A stretch of DNA of 64,000 nucleotides. Source: Novosphingobium indicum (GTDB lineage Bacteria; Pseudomonadota; Alphaproteobacteria; Sphingomonadales; Sphingomonadaceae). Numbering within the stretch: the stretch's first letter is position 1; each line of letters starts with the position of its first letter. The position numbers were made by a program, and so were the translations under genes. Location: assembly GCF_014645195.1 (NCBI RefSeq), contig NZ_BMLK01000001.1:1-64000 (forward strand), read 5' to 3'. This document shows positions 43,538 through 51,997 of the stretch, piece after piece. Below the pieces are notes generated by a model that was not told the DNA's origin, did not search any database, and saw nothing but the letters and a program-made list of their open reading frames with translations.

Positions 43538-44494
43538 TCAGGGCGATGCCGAGAGAACCGGCGAAAGCCAGTCGGGATCGTGCGCGAAGGGCAATTCGCT
43601 GCCGTCGCGCAGCGCTGCGAGGATCGCCGCGAAGTCAGTCTGCGCGCGCCAGCCCAGCAAGCGTTCGGCTTTCGCAGGATCGTAGACCCGCTCGATCCGC
43701 TCGGGCAGCAACCAGCTCTGCCGGTCGTAGAGGTCCGCCGCCTCGGGAAAGCGGCGGGCGATCACCGCGCGGGCGTCGTCGGCAAGCGCCACTGCATCGG
43801 CGCGCGCGAAGGGCGGCGGGGCGGAGAGGACGAACGTCTCGCAGCCCTCGATCCGCTCCAGCGCGGCGAGATGCGCTAGCGCCGCATCGCCCACGGTCAG
43901 GCGCCGGTTGAGGAATTCGTTGGCCTTGAGGTTGGGTCCGGAAGGAATGGCGTGGGTATCGTCATCTTCGGGAAAGAAGCGCCCGGTGCGCAGGATCGCA
44001 ACGGCCATGCCGCTTTCGCGCGAGACCAGCCGGCACAGGTTCTCCGCCGCGAGCTTGGTGACGCCATAGATGTTGCGCGGTTCGAGCGGGCCGAATGCCT
44101 CGTCCATCCACCAGGCCCCGGCCTCGCCCGCCCCGGCGCGCACATCGGCGCGGACCATCAGCGAGGTGGTAGAGGTAAAAACGAACCGCGGATGCCCTGC
44201 CTCCACCGCCGCTTCGAGCAGGTTGAGCGTGCCGCTGGTGTTGACGTCGATGAAAGTCTGGCGCGGGAAGCGGACGATGTCGGGCTTGTGCAGCGCACCC
44301 GCATGGACGATCGCCTCGATCCCGTAGTGCGAGACCGTCTGGAACACGAGATCGCGGTCCGCGACCGAGCCGAGCACGCGGGTATGCGCACCGGGGGCCA
44401 CATCGAGCCCGGTGACTTCATGCCCGCGCGATTGCAGCAGCGGCGCAAGGTGCCTGCCGAGCCAGCCGGAAGAGCCTGTCAGCAAGATTTTCAC
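43538..44494 (-). CDS. NAD(P)-dependent epimerase/dehydratase family protein
   Basis: A 318-residue extended SDR. GSSGWLG is at residues 7-13, the Ser/Thr is in FVFTSTTSL, and YGVTK forms the catalytic pair. The C-terminal half (RVYDPAKAERLLGWRAQTDF) is typical of nucleotide-sugar epimerases. No sugar-biosynthesis genes flank it, so the substrate cannot be named. It is a single gene, 74 bases upstream of the peroxidase gene on the same strand. Confidence 0.83.
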   Translation of the reverse strand: MKILLTGSSGWLGRHLAPLLQSRGHEVTGLDVAPGAHTRVLGSVADRDLVFQTVSHYGIEAIVHAGALHKPDIVRFPRQTFIDVNTSGTLNLLEAAVEAGHPRFVFTSTTSLMVRADVRAGAGEAGAWWMDEAFGPLEPRNIYGVTKLAAENLCRLVSRESGMAVAILRTGRFFPEDDDTHAIPSGPNLKANEFLNRRLTVGDAALAHLAALERIEGCETFVLSAPPPFARADAVALADDARAVIARRFPEAADLYDRQSWLLPERIERVYDPAKAERLLGWRAQTDFAAILAALRDGSELPFAHDPDWLSPVLSASP

Positions 44495-44544
44495 GAGGTA
44501 GCTTTCAGATCATGGCGCATGGGCCCACGACTATAGCGCCGTGC

Positions 44545-44634
44545 TTCGTCATTGCGAGCGGCCGCAGGCCGCGAAGCAATCCAGAGCGGGCGAAACCGCC
44601 TTGGATTGCTTCGCCTGTGGCTCGCAATGACGAA
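44545..44634. repeat. Interspersed inverted repeat, CGTCATTGCGAGC family, copy 3
   Basis: TTCGTCATTGCGAGC at the left end and GCTCGCAATGACGAA at the right end are exact inverse complements. Inside, GCGAAGCAATCCA and GGATTGCTTCGC form a second stem. It is the best preserved of the three copies. It lies between the epimerase and CoA-transferase genes. Confidence 0.85.
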
Positions 44635-44667
44635 CGCGGGAAGATCCGCGGGCGCCAGCGACCCGGG

Positions 44668-45321
44668 TCAGCTCACGTAATGCGCCGTCGTCTTGGCGGC
44701 CACTTCCTCGGCCGTGACGCCGGGGGCCAGTTCGACCAGTTTGAACGGACTGTCGTGATCGGGCCGCTGGAAGACGCACAGGTCGGTCACGATCATGTCG
44801 ACCACGTTCTTGCCGGTGAGCGGCAGGGTGCACTCGGGAATGAACTTGGGATCGCCGCTCTTGGAGGTGTGCTCCATGACGACGATGATCTTCTTCACGC
44901 CGGCGACAAGGTCCATCGCGCCGCCCATGCCCTTGATCATCTTGCCCGGGATCATCCAGTTGGCGATGTCGCCGTTCTCGGCCACTTCCATCGCGCCTAG
45001 CACGGCTAGGTCGATGTGTCCGCCGCGGATCATGGCAAAGCTGGTCGCGCTGTCGAAGAAGGCGGTCTGCGGCAGTTCACTGACCGTCTGCTTGCCGGCA
45101 TTGATGAGGTCGGCGTCTTCCTCGCCCTCGTAGGGGAACGGGCCGATGCCGAGCATGCCGTTTTCCGACTGCAGCGTGACGTGGACGCCTTCGGGCACGT
45201 AGTTCGCCACCAGCGTCGGAATGCCGATGCCGAGGTTCACGTAGAACCCGTCCTGCAGTTCCCTTGCCGCGCGCGCGGCCATTTCGTTGCGGTTCCAGCC
45301 CTTCTTGGCTTCTTCGGACAT
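44668..45321 (-). CDS. scoB: 3-oxoacid CoA-transferase subunit B
   Basis: A 217-residue beta subunit of a succinyl-CoA:3-ketoacid CoA-transferase. The catalytic Glu is in the [12 protein letters not shown] motif (family form SENG). [15 protein letters not shown] and [11 protein letters not shown] are also diagnostic. It moves CoA from succinyl-CoA to acetoacetate or a related 3-oxoacid. Its ATG overlaps the last base of the subunit A stop (TGATG). A beta-ketoadipate role (pcaJ) is an alternative, but no beta-ketoadipate genes are nearby. Confidence 0.9.
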   Translation of the reverse strand: MSEEAKKGWNRNEMAARAARELQDGFYVNLGIGIPTLVANYVPEGVHVTLQSENGMLGIGPFPYEGEEDADLINAGKQTVSELPQTAFFDSATSFAMIRGGHIDLAVLGAMEVAENGDIANWMIPGKMIKGMGGAMDLVAGVKKIIVVMEHTSKSGDPKFIPECTLPLTGKNVVDMIVTDLCVFQRPDHDSPFKLVELAPGVTAEEVAAKTTAHYVS

Positions 45322-46043
45322 CAGGCCGACTCCCTTTCGCGCGTGGTCACGAATTCGATCTTCTTGTCGTAGGGCGCACCCAGCACCAGCCGCTGGACGT
45401 AGACGCCGGGCAGGTGGATGTGATCGGGATCGAGCGAGCCCGTCGGCACGATCTCTTCCACTTCGACGATGCAGACCTTGCCGCAAGTGGCGGCGGGCAC
45501 GTTGAAGTTGCGCGCGGTCTTGCGGAACACCACGTTGCCGCTCTCGTCCGCCTTCCACGCCTTCACCAGCGCCAGATCGGCGAAGATGCCGCGTTCGAGC
45601 ACGTATTCCTGCTCGGTGCCGCTGGGATCGGTAAAGACCTTGGTTTCCTTGCCCTCGGCGATCTGGGTGCCGACGCCGGTCTTGGTGTAGAAGCCGGGGA
45701 TGCCCGCGCCGCCAGCGCGCATGCGCTCGGCCAGCGTACCCTGCGGACAGAATTCCACTTCCAGCTCGCCGGAGAGGAACTGGCGTTCGAACTCCTTGTT
45801 CTCGCCTACGTAGGACGAGATCATCTTCTTCACCTGCTTGGTGCGCAGCAGCTTGCCGATGCCCTCGTTGTCGATGCCGGCGTTGTTTGAGGCGAAGGTC
45901 AGGTCCTTTACCCCCGAATCGCGAACGGCATCGAGCAGGCGTTCGGGCAGGCCGCAAAGGCCGAAGCCGCCGCTGGCGATCAGCAGGCCGTCCTTGAGCA
46001 GGCCGTCGAGCGCGGCTTCTGCGCTGGGATAGAGCTTGTTCAT
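45321..46043 (-). CDS. scoA: 3-oxoacid CoA-transferase subunit A
   Basis: A 240-residue alpha subunit. [16 protein letters not shown] near the N-terminus is the conserved Gly-rich CoA-binding loop, and [15 protein letters not shown] plus [22 protein letters not shown] are typical. GGGAGA precedes the ATG. It forms the scoA-scoB operon and is divergent from a LysR-type regulator 90 bases away, which probably controls it. Confidence 0.9.
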   Translation of the reverse strand: MNKLYPSAEAALDGLLKDGLLIASGGFGLCGLPERLLDAVRDSGVKDLTFASNNAGIDNEGIGKLLRTKQVKKMISSYVGENKEFERQFLSGELEVEFCPQGTLAERMRAGGAGIPGFYTKTGVGTQIAEGKETKVFTDPSGTEQEYVLERGIFADLALVKAWKADESGNVVFRKTARNFNVPAATCGKVCIVEVEEIVPTGSLDPDHIHLPGVYVQRLVLGAPYDKKIEFVTTRERESA

Positions 46044-46092
46044 GAGTCTCCCTTCCGGTTTCCGCTCATAGCTAGACACAGTCTTTGATTAC

Positions 46093-46135
46093 GAATAGCG
46101 ATTATTTTTTATCGAATTCCATAAGGAATAGCGAT
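46093..46135. promoter_or_regulatory. Two 10-bp direct repeats spaced 33 bp between scoA and the LysR gene
   Basis: GAATAGCGAT occurs at 46093-46102 and again at 46126-46135. The start-to-start distance of 33 bases is about three helical turns. The second copy overlaps the ribosome binding region and ATG of the LysR gene. Between them is CGAT-TATTTTTT-ATCG. The arrangement suits autoregulation by a LysR-type protein and control of the divergent CoA-transferase. This is inferred from geometry. Confidence 0.45.
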
Positions 46136-47015
46136 GAAACGTATCGCCCTCTTTCACCTCGAAACGCTGATGTGGATCGAGCGTCTGGGCACTTTCGCCG
46201 CAGCGGCGCAGCGCCTCAACACCACCCAGTCGGCAATCTCGGCGCGGGTGCGCGAGATCGAACAACAATTGGGGATCGCCCTGTTCCAGCGCGAGGGGCG
46301 GCGCATGGTGCTCACCGCGCGCGGAAGGCGGCTCGTCCAGGCGAGCGAACCGCTGTGCCGCGGCCTTGAACAGGTCCTGCTCGAAGCGAGCGACCATGCC
46401 GGCGCCACCGGCACCGTGCGCATCGGCTCGGGCGAGATTGCCGCGGCCAGTTGCCTGCCTGCCTTCATTCAGACGATCGAGCGCGAACGGCCGGGCGTGA
46501 CGATGGAGATCGAACTCGATCTCACCGCGCGGCTGTTGCAGCAGTTGCTGTCGGGCACGCGCGATATCGTGTTTCTTGCCGGACCGGTTGCCAGCCCGGG
46601 CATGAGGACCGCACCGATCGGATCGGTCGACCTGGTCTGGGCCGCGGGGGCCGCAGTTGCCAAAGCGGGCGGTTTCGCAACGCCGCTGCCAGTCTGGTCG
46701 CTGCCCGACCACTCGCCGCTTCACGCGGTGACGCTGGCCACGCTGGAAAGCCACGGACTTTCTCCGCGTGCACTGCACACCTGCAACAACGTCCGCACGC
46801 TGATCGAGATCGTCGCCAACGGGACCGGCGCGGCGGTGCTGCCGGAGACCATGATCCGCGAACACCTCTCCACCGGAACCCTGCGCGAAGTGCTCCCCCG
46901 ACCCCGGCAGAGCGTCCACTTCGAGGCGGCAATCCGCACCCGCGAGCGCGATCCGGTCATCCTAGACCTCTTCGCCCGCGCAGCCGGGCTCGAAATCGAC
47001 GGACCGGGGGATTGA
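46134..47015 (+). CDS. LysR family transcriptional regulator
   Basis: A 293-residue LysR-type regulator. The winged helix-turn-helix spans residues 5-62 (HLETLMWIERLGTFAAAAQRLNTTQSAISARVREIEQQLG). A linker helix and a two-lobe periplasmic-binding-like effector domain (residues 95-290) follow. AAGGA precedes the ATG. It is divergent from scoA-scoB and likely regulates them in response to a CoA-ester or oxoacid. The effector cannot be deduced. Confidence 0.87.
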   Translation: MKRIALFHLETLMWIERLGTFAAAAQRLNTTQSAISARVREIEQQLGIALFQREGRRMVLTARGRRLVQASEPLCRGLEQVLLEASDHAGATGTVRIGSGEIAAASCLPAFIQTIERERPGVTMEIELDLTARLLQQLLSGTRDIVFLAGPVASPGMRTAPIGSVDLVWAAGAAVAKAGGFATPLPVWSLPDHSPLHAVTLATLESHGLSPRALHTCNNVRTLIEIVANGTGAAVLPETMIREHLSTGTLREVLPRPRQSVHFEAAIRTRERDPVILDLFARAAGLEIDGPGD

Positions 47016-47134
47016 TCCGCCCGAAAAGCCGCGCGACTACAAAGAAGTACCAACACCGCAGCGATGATTGATCTTTGTCATGGCCATCGCGGCACCAATC
47101 AGTACTTTCGGTGTCTCAGAGGGAGAAAAACGTC

Positions 47135-47917
47135 ATGCGCTCGATTCTCGTCAATGCCGACCGCAAACCGGGCAACGATGCCCGCATCGACACCGCGCTC
47201 GATCTGGCCCGCCAGTTCGGCGCTCACGTCAGCGTGCTCGTCGATACCCCGGTAACGCGCTACATCGCCATGGACCCGATGGGCGGCAGCTACGTCATTT
47301 CCGACGCGCTGGAGGAAGCCCGCGGCGAGGACGATGCCGCCGCCTCCGATATCGAGACGCGCATGGCCCGCGACGACGTTCCGTTCGACGTTCTGCGCAG
47401 CGAGGACGATCCGGTCAGTGCGCTGGCCAATGCGGCGCGGCTTTCGGACCTCGTGATCGTGTCGCGATCGGGCGGCCTGGCGGGCGAACTCGCGCTGGTT
47501 TCGCGCGCGCCGGTTCTCGCCCTGCCCGACGGCACGCCTCTGCAGATGCCGATTCGCCGCGCTTGCATCGCCTGGGACGGCGGTGAACAGTCGGCAGCCG
47601 CGCTGCGCGCCTCGGTGCCGCTGCTGCAGAGCTGCCAGATGGTCAAGGTGATCTCGGTGATCGAGAAGCCGGGCGGTTTCCCGGCGACCGACGCACTGCG
47701 CTATCTCTCGCGCCACGGCATCCACGCCGAATACGAAGAGCACGAGCGCCGCGGCTCGACTGAAGAGACTCTCGCCATCGCCGTGACCCAGTCGCACGCC
47801 GAACTGCTGGTCATGGGCGCCTACGGCAAGAGCCGGATGCGCGAGTTCCTGTTCGGCGGCGTTACGGCCTACTTCCTCGACGAAGCCAACGCACCGGCGC
47901 TGCTTCTCGCGCACTGA
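47135..47917 (+). CDS. Universal stress protein (tandem UspA domains)
   Basis: A 260-residue protein with two UspA-like halves (about 1-140 and 141-260). Only the C-terminal half carries the full nucleotide-binding motif GAYGKSRMREFLFGGVT. The first half lacks an equivalent (SRSGGLAGELALVSRAPVLAL), so it is probably structural. The ATG follows GGGAGAAAAACGTC. It is a single gene with its own hairpin terminator. An ATP-binding stress role is known for the family. Confidence 0.85.
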   Translation: MRSILVNADRKPGNDARIDTALDLARQFGAHVSVLVDTPVTRYIAMDPMGGSYVISDALEEARGEDDAAASDIETRMARDDVPFDVLRSEDDPVSALANAARLSDLVIVSRSGGLAGELALVSRAPVLALPDGTPLQMPIRRACIAWDGGEQSAAALRASVPLLQSCQMVKVISVIEKPGGFPATDALRYLSRHGIHAEYEEHERRGSTEETLAIAVTQSHAELLVMGAYGKSRMREFLFGGVTAYFLDEANAPALLLAH

Positions 47918-47942
47918 TTCGATTCGCCAACAACCATACCGC

Positions 47943-47972
47943 GGCGCGGGTTCGGGAAGCCGAATCCGCGCC
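47943..47972 (+). terminator. Terminator of the universal stress protein gene
   Basis: GGCGCGGGTTCGG and CCGAATCCGCGCC form a 13-bp stem with one G-T pair and a GAAG loop, 25 bases past the stop. ATTTTCC follows. Confidence 0.7.
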
Positions 47973-48171
47973 ATTTTCCTATCCGGTTGAATTCACGGCG
48001 CATTTGCTCAGCAAGGTAAGTAAATTGCGCGGTGCAGCAGGTGATGCGACACAAAGCGGCATCGGCGCATGAGTACGCCCCTTGAGTGTGACACAACTTA
48101 AAACCGAGTCAGGTTTCAAATTGACGGTTTTCTAGGGTTTTCGGTGCCATTTCCGGGTGTGATTTGCTTCC

Positions 48172-48201
48172 TTGCAACTAATGTTGCGTTTTTCGCAATA
48201 T
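48172..48201 (+). promoter_or_regulatory. Possible sigma70-like promoter of a small RNA
   Basis: TTGCAA (48172-48177) and CAATAT (48196-48201) are separated by 18 bases in an A+T-rich part of the 547-base gap between the stress protein and CDC48 genes. The -10 match is imperfect. It would start transcription near 48208. Support comes from the unclaimed strong terminator downstream. Confidence 0.3.
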
Positions 48202-48207
48202 CAACTC

Positions 48208-48316
48208 TTCACTTCGCACTTGCACAAAATCGGGAAGAGAGGCATACAGAACCTGCCTTTCAGGCATCCTCTCCCAAAACTTCCATGGCCCGGTCGGCAA
48301 CGACCGGGCCTTTTTT
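48208..48316 (+). ncRNA. Candidate small RNA with CCTCTCCC segment and intrinsic terminator
   Basis: About 109 bases end in a textbook intrinsic terminator. The preceding gene already has its own terminator at 47943-47972, so a separate transcript is implied. Upstream of the terminator is a nested hairpin: GGGAAGAGAGG (48232-48242) against CCTCTCCC (48268-48275), with TGCCT-TTC-AGGCA inside. CCTCTCCC is complementary to the GGGAGAGG ribosome binding sites of several genes in this window. No coding frame here is convincing. The 5' end is a guess. It could instead be the leader of the CDC48 gene. Confidence 0.4.
48287..48316 (+). terminator. Strong intrinsic terminator
   Basis: GGCCCGGTCG and CGACCGGGCC form a perfect 10-bp stem with a GCAA tetraloop, followed directly by six T residues. 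It is 370 bases past the stress protein stop and 149 bases before the CDC48 start. Confidence 0.88.
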
Positions 48317-48464
48317 CTTGCCTGCAATCCGTCCCGCCACGCCTTTCCTGTCGACCACAAGGCGGTTTGAAATCGGGTTCGGCGATACCTAGTTCCTGAA
48401 TCGCACAGTGCTGGCGGTGCCACGAACGCGGGCCGACCGGCACACCCGCTTGGAAAGGAACGAC

Positions 48465-50780
48465 ATGGCGGACGGTGATACCCAGGTAGAAGATCGCACG
48501 GTGAGGCTGCAGGTCGCAGCCGCAAGGCAGGAGGAAAGCGGCCAGGGCATTGCCCGCATGTCGCGCGAATCGCTGGCCAGCATCGGTGCGATGGAAGGCG
48601 ATGTGCTGGAAATCACCGGCAAGTCGGTCACGGTCGCGCGCGCCGTGCTCGCCTATCCCGAAGACGAGAGCCTGGCCGTCATCCGTCTCGACGGCCTGCA
48701 GCGCGGCAATGCCGAAGTCGGTTCGGGCGATCATGTAACGGTCCGCAAGGCCGAATCGCGTCCGGCCCAGCGCGTGGTCTTTGCGCCGGGACAGAAGGAT
48801 ATGCGCCTGCAGGGGCCGACGATTGCGCTCAAGCGTAATTTCTTTGCCCGGCCGATGGTGCAGGGCGATCTCGTCGCCACCACCGGCCAGCAGCAGGTCG
48901 CCGACATTCCGCCGCAGCTGCGCCGCATGTTCAACGCGCCCGCCTATGCGCTGACACAGATTCGCCTCAACGTCGTATCGACCACCCCGCGCGGGATCGT
49001 TCACATCGACGAGAACACCGAAGTCGAACTGCGCGAGACCTTCGAGGAAGCGCAGGACGCGCGCGGCGACGTCAACTACGACGACGTCGGTGGCATGAGC
49101 GACACCATCCGCCAGCTGCGCGAGATGGTGGAACTGCCGCTGCGCTATCCCGAGCTGTTCACCCGCCTCGGCGTGGCGCCGCCCAAGGGCGTGCTGCTCC
49201 ATGGCCCGCCGGGAACCGGCAAGACCCGCCTTGCACAGGCGGTCGCCAACGAGAGCGAGGCCAACTTCTTCTCGATCAACGGGCCCGAGATCATGGGTTC
49301 GGGCTATGGCGAGAGCGAAAAGGCTCTGCGCGAGGTGTTCGAGGAAGCGACCAAGGCCGCACCCGCCATCGTCTTCATCGACGAGATCGATTCGATCGCG
49401 CCGAAACGCGATCAGGTGCATGGCGAAGCCGAAAAGCGCCTCGTTGCACAGCTCCTGACACTGATGGACGGCCTCAACAGCCGCGCGCACGTGGTCGTCA
49501 TAGCCGCCACCAACCGCCCGGAAGCCATCGACGAAGCGCTGCGCCGTCCGGGCCGCTTCGACCGAGAGATCGTCATCGGCGTCCCCGATGAAAGCGGGCG
49601 CCGCGAAATCCTCTCGATCCACACGCGTGGCATGCCGCTCGGCGACAAGGTCGACCTCAAGGAACTCGCGCGCACCACGCACGGCTTCGTCGGCGCCGAC
49701 ATTGCCGCGCTCTCGCGCGAGGCGGCGATCGAGGCGGTGCGCCGGATCATGCCGCAGATCGACCTGGAAGCCCGCACGATCCCGCCCGAAGTGCTCGAGA
49801 ATCTCTCGGTCACGCGCGAGGACTTCATCGAGGCGCTCAAGCGCGTGCAGCCCTCCGCCATGCGCGAAGTCATGGTGCAGGTGCCGAACATCGGCTGGTC
49901 CGATATCGGCGGGCTCGACGATGCGCAGCTAAAGCTGAGGGAAGGCATCGAGCTGCCACTGAAGAACCCCGAATCCTTCCACAAGATCGGCATACGCCCG
50001 GCCAAGGGCTTCCTGCTCTATGGCCCTCCCGGCACCGGCAAGACCTTGCTTGCCAAGGCCGTGGCCAAGGAAGCCGAGGCGAACTTCATCTCGATCAAGT
50101 CCTCGGACCTGCTCAGCAAGTGGTATGGCGAGAGCGAGCAGCAGATCGCCCGCCTCTTTGCCCGCGCCCGTCAGGTCGCGCCCTGCGTGATCTTCATCGA
50201 CGAGATCGACAGCCTCGTTCCGGCGCGCGGTTCGGGCGGCGGCACGGGCGAGCCGCAGGTGACCGCACGCGTGGTCAACACGATCCTCGCCGAAATGGAC
50301 GGCATGGAGGAACTGCAGTCGGTCGTGCTGGTCGGTGCGACCAACCGCCCGGCGCTGGTCGATCCCGCGCTGCTGCGCCCCGGCCGCTTCGACGAGCTGG
50401 TCTATGTCGGCACGCCCGATACGGCCGGACGTGAGCACATCCTGGGCATCCACACGGCCAGGATGCCGCTGGCGGACGACGTCCAGCTCGGCACCATCGC
50501 CGACCGTACCGAACGCTTCACCGGCGCCGATCTGGAAGACGTGGTCCGCCGCGCCGGCCTCATCGCCATCCGCAAGGGCGGCGCGAACGTGGAATCGGTG
50601 ACCATGGCCGACTTCGAGGAAGCCCTCGAAGACAGTCGCGCCACGGTGTCGGCGGAAATGGAAACCGAGTACGAAAAGATGAAGGGCGAACTGAAGAAGC
50701 GGGCCATGGAAGTGACACCGATCGGCTTCATAGCCCCGGGCATGGTCGAATCCACGCGCGAGAAGAAGCACGGCGACTGA
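48465..50780 (+). CDS. CDC48/p97-like AAA+ ATPase
   Basis: A 771-residue protein with the architecture of archaeal VAT and eukaryotic CDC48. An N-terminal double-psi barrel plus CDC48-2-like domain spans residues 1-190. Two AAA modules follow with Walker A GPPGTGKT at 247 and 520, each followed by an FIDEIDS Walker B and an ATNRP sensor stretch. Pore loops read GSGYGES and SKWYGES. It is expected to form a hexameric unfoldase. AAAGGA precedes the ATG. No cofactor gene is adjacent. Such proteins occur in only some bacteria, so the partner and substrates are open. Confidence 0.92.
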   Translation: MADGDTQVEDRTVRLQVAAARQEESGQGIARMSRESLASIGAMEGDVLEITGKSVTVARAVLAYPEDESLAVIRLDGLQRGNAEVGSGDHVTVRKAESRPAQRVVFAPGQKDMRLQGPTIALKRNFFARPMVQGDLVATTGQQQVADIPPQLRRMFNAPAYALTQIRLNVVSTTPRGIVHIDENTEVELRETFEEAQDARGDVNYDDVGGMSDTIRQLREMVELPLRYPELFTRLGVAPPKGVLLHGPPGTGKTRLAQAVANESEANFFSINGPEIMGSGYGESEKALREVFEEATKAAPAIVFIDEIDSIAPKRDQVHGEAEKRLVAQLLTLMDGLNSRAHVVVIAATNRPEAIDEALRRPGRFDREIVIGVPDESGRREILSIHTRGMPLGDKVDLKELARTTHGFVGADIAALSREAAIEAVRRIMPQIDLEARTIPPEVLENLSVTREDFIEALKRVQPSAMREVMVQVPNIGWSDIGGLDDAQLKLREGIELPLKNPESFHKIGIRPAKGFLLYGPPGTGKTLLAKAVAKEAEANFISIKSSDLLSKWYGESEQQIARLFARARQVAPCVIFIDEIDSLVPARGSGGGTGEPQVTARVVNTILAEMDGMEELQSVVLVGATNRPALVDPALLRPGRFDELVYVGTPDTAGREHILGIHTARMPLADDVQLGTIADRTERFTGADLEDVVRRAGLIAIRKGGANVESVTMADFEEALEDSRATVSAEMETEYEKMKGELKKRAMEVTPIGFIAPGMVESTREKKHGD

Positions 50781-50806
50781 GGTCCACAGCGCCTGAGACA
50801 AGGAAT

Positions 50807-50835
50807 AGCCCGGCCCCGCAAAGGCCGGGCTTTTT
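50807..50835 (+). terminator. Terminator of the CDC48-like gene
   Basis: AGCCCGGCC and GGCCGGGCT form a 9-bp stem around CCGCAAA, followed by TTTTC, 26 bases past the stop. The remaining ~165 bases to the next gene hold nothing I recognise. Confidence 0.85.
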
Positions 50836-51000
50836 CGTGTACCGGGAGCCTGCGATGCGGGCGATCGCACCCACCTTTCTGTGCGTATAGCCCCTTGCAC
50901 TTTTCGTTTACTCTCCTCAGTGGTTTCTCGAAGAATCAATGAGTTTGCGTATTCTGCCTGACGACCGGGATCGCAGGTGCGCAACACGGGGGACATCTTC

Positions 51001-51978
51001 ATGAATAAGCCGGCTGCCGGCGCCGCGCACGCGCGCGAGGAGAGCGAAAGCGCATTCGATTTCGATCCCGACGTGTACCGCACGCTGCTCGAATCGACCC
51101 TGGCGATTCCCTGGCGGATCGACTGGGCCACGATGACCTTCGCCTATATCGGCCCGCAGATCGAACCGCTGCTGGGCTGGCCGCAGGACAGCTGGAAGAC
51201 CGTGGACGACTGGGCCGCCCGCATCCACGAGGAAGACCGCCAGCGCGTGGTCGACTTCTGCGTGTCGCAGTCGATGGCGGGCGTCGATCACGAGGCGGAC
51301 TACCGCGCGCTGACCCGCGACAACGGCTATGTCTGGATCCGCGATGTCGTCCATGTCGTGCGCGACGAAAAGGGCGAAGTGGAAAGCCTCGTCGGTTTCA
51401 TGTTCGACATTACCGAGCGCAAGAAGTCTGAGCAGGAGCTGCTCGACATGCAGCGCCGCCTCGAAGCCCTCTCGTTCGAGGACGGGCTGACCGGCGCGGC
51501 CAACCGGCGCCTGTTCGACCGGCAACTCAAGACCGAATGGAAAGCCGCCTGTCGCTACGGCACGACGCTGTCGGCCATCCTCATCGACCTCGATCACTTC
51601 AAGCAGTTCAACGACCGTTACGGCCATATTGCCGGCGACGAATGCCTGATCCGGGTGGCCGCCGCGCTCGGAAAGGCCGGACGGCGGCCGCGTGACGTGA
51701 TCGCGCGCTTCGGCGGCGAGGAATTCGTGATCCTCCTGCCCGAAACCGACGCCGAAGCCGCTCTGTACCTGGCCGAACGCTGCCGGGAGGTCATCGGCGA
51801 GCTGCAGATCCCGCACGAGAGTTCGCCTTGCGGCAGCATGGTCACGGCCAGCATCGGCGTGGGTACGACCACGCCGACGATAGAGGCCTCCGCACGCGAG
51901 TTCCTGACAGGCGTCGACCGGCTACTCTATGCAGCAAAGCAGGCCGGGCGCGACCGCATCGTTTCCGACACGATCTGA
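51001..51978 (+). CDS. PAS domain-containing diguanylate cyclase
   Basis: A 325-residue cytoplasmic signalling enzyme. A PAS fold with PAC region spans residues 25-140 (WRIDWATMTFAYIGPQIEPLLGW, ending GFMFDITERKK). A short coiled linker (SEQELLDMQRRLEAL) leads into the GGDEF domain. The active site is GGEEF at 238-242. The inhibitory site RxxD is present as RPRD at 229-232, five residues upstream, so product inhibition by c-di-GMP is expected. GGGGGA precedes ATG 51001, and an upstream GTG is possible. The PAS ligand is unknown. Confidence 0.9.
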   Translation: MNKPAAGAAHAREESESAFDFDPDVYRTLLESTLAIPWRIDWATMTFAYIGPQIEPLLGWPQDSWKTVDDWAARIHEEDRQRVVDFCVSQSMAGVDHEADYRALTRDNGYVWIRDVVHVVRDEKGEVESLVGFMFDITERKKSEQELLDMQRRLEALSFEDGLTGAANRRLFDRQLKTEWKAACRYGTTLSAILIDLDHFKQFNDRYGHIAGDECLIRVAAALGKAGRRPRDVIARFGGEEFVILLPETDAEAALYLAERCREVIGELQIPHESSPCGSMVTASIGVGTTTPTIEASAREFLTGVDRLLYAAKQAGRDRIVSDTI

Positions 51979-51997
51979 CATCTCGGCGTCACCGCCA

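Noticed and set aside
16467..44634. The interspersed repeats as a CRISPR array
   Set aside because: The copies are kilobases apart, are palindromic themselves and have no regular spacers or cas genes.
44668..46043. Assignment of the CoA-transferase pair as pcaI-pcaJ of the beta-ketoadipate pathway
   Set aside because: No other beta-ketoadipate pathway genes are in the window, and the motifs fit the general 3-oxoacid CoA-transferase group equally well.
48144..48399. Short open frames in the gap upstream of the CDC48 gene
   Set aside because: They run through the strong terminator at 48287-48316 and lack ribosome binding sites, so a non-coding transcript is the better reading.
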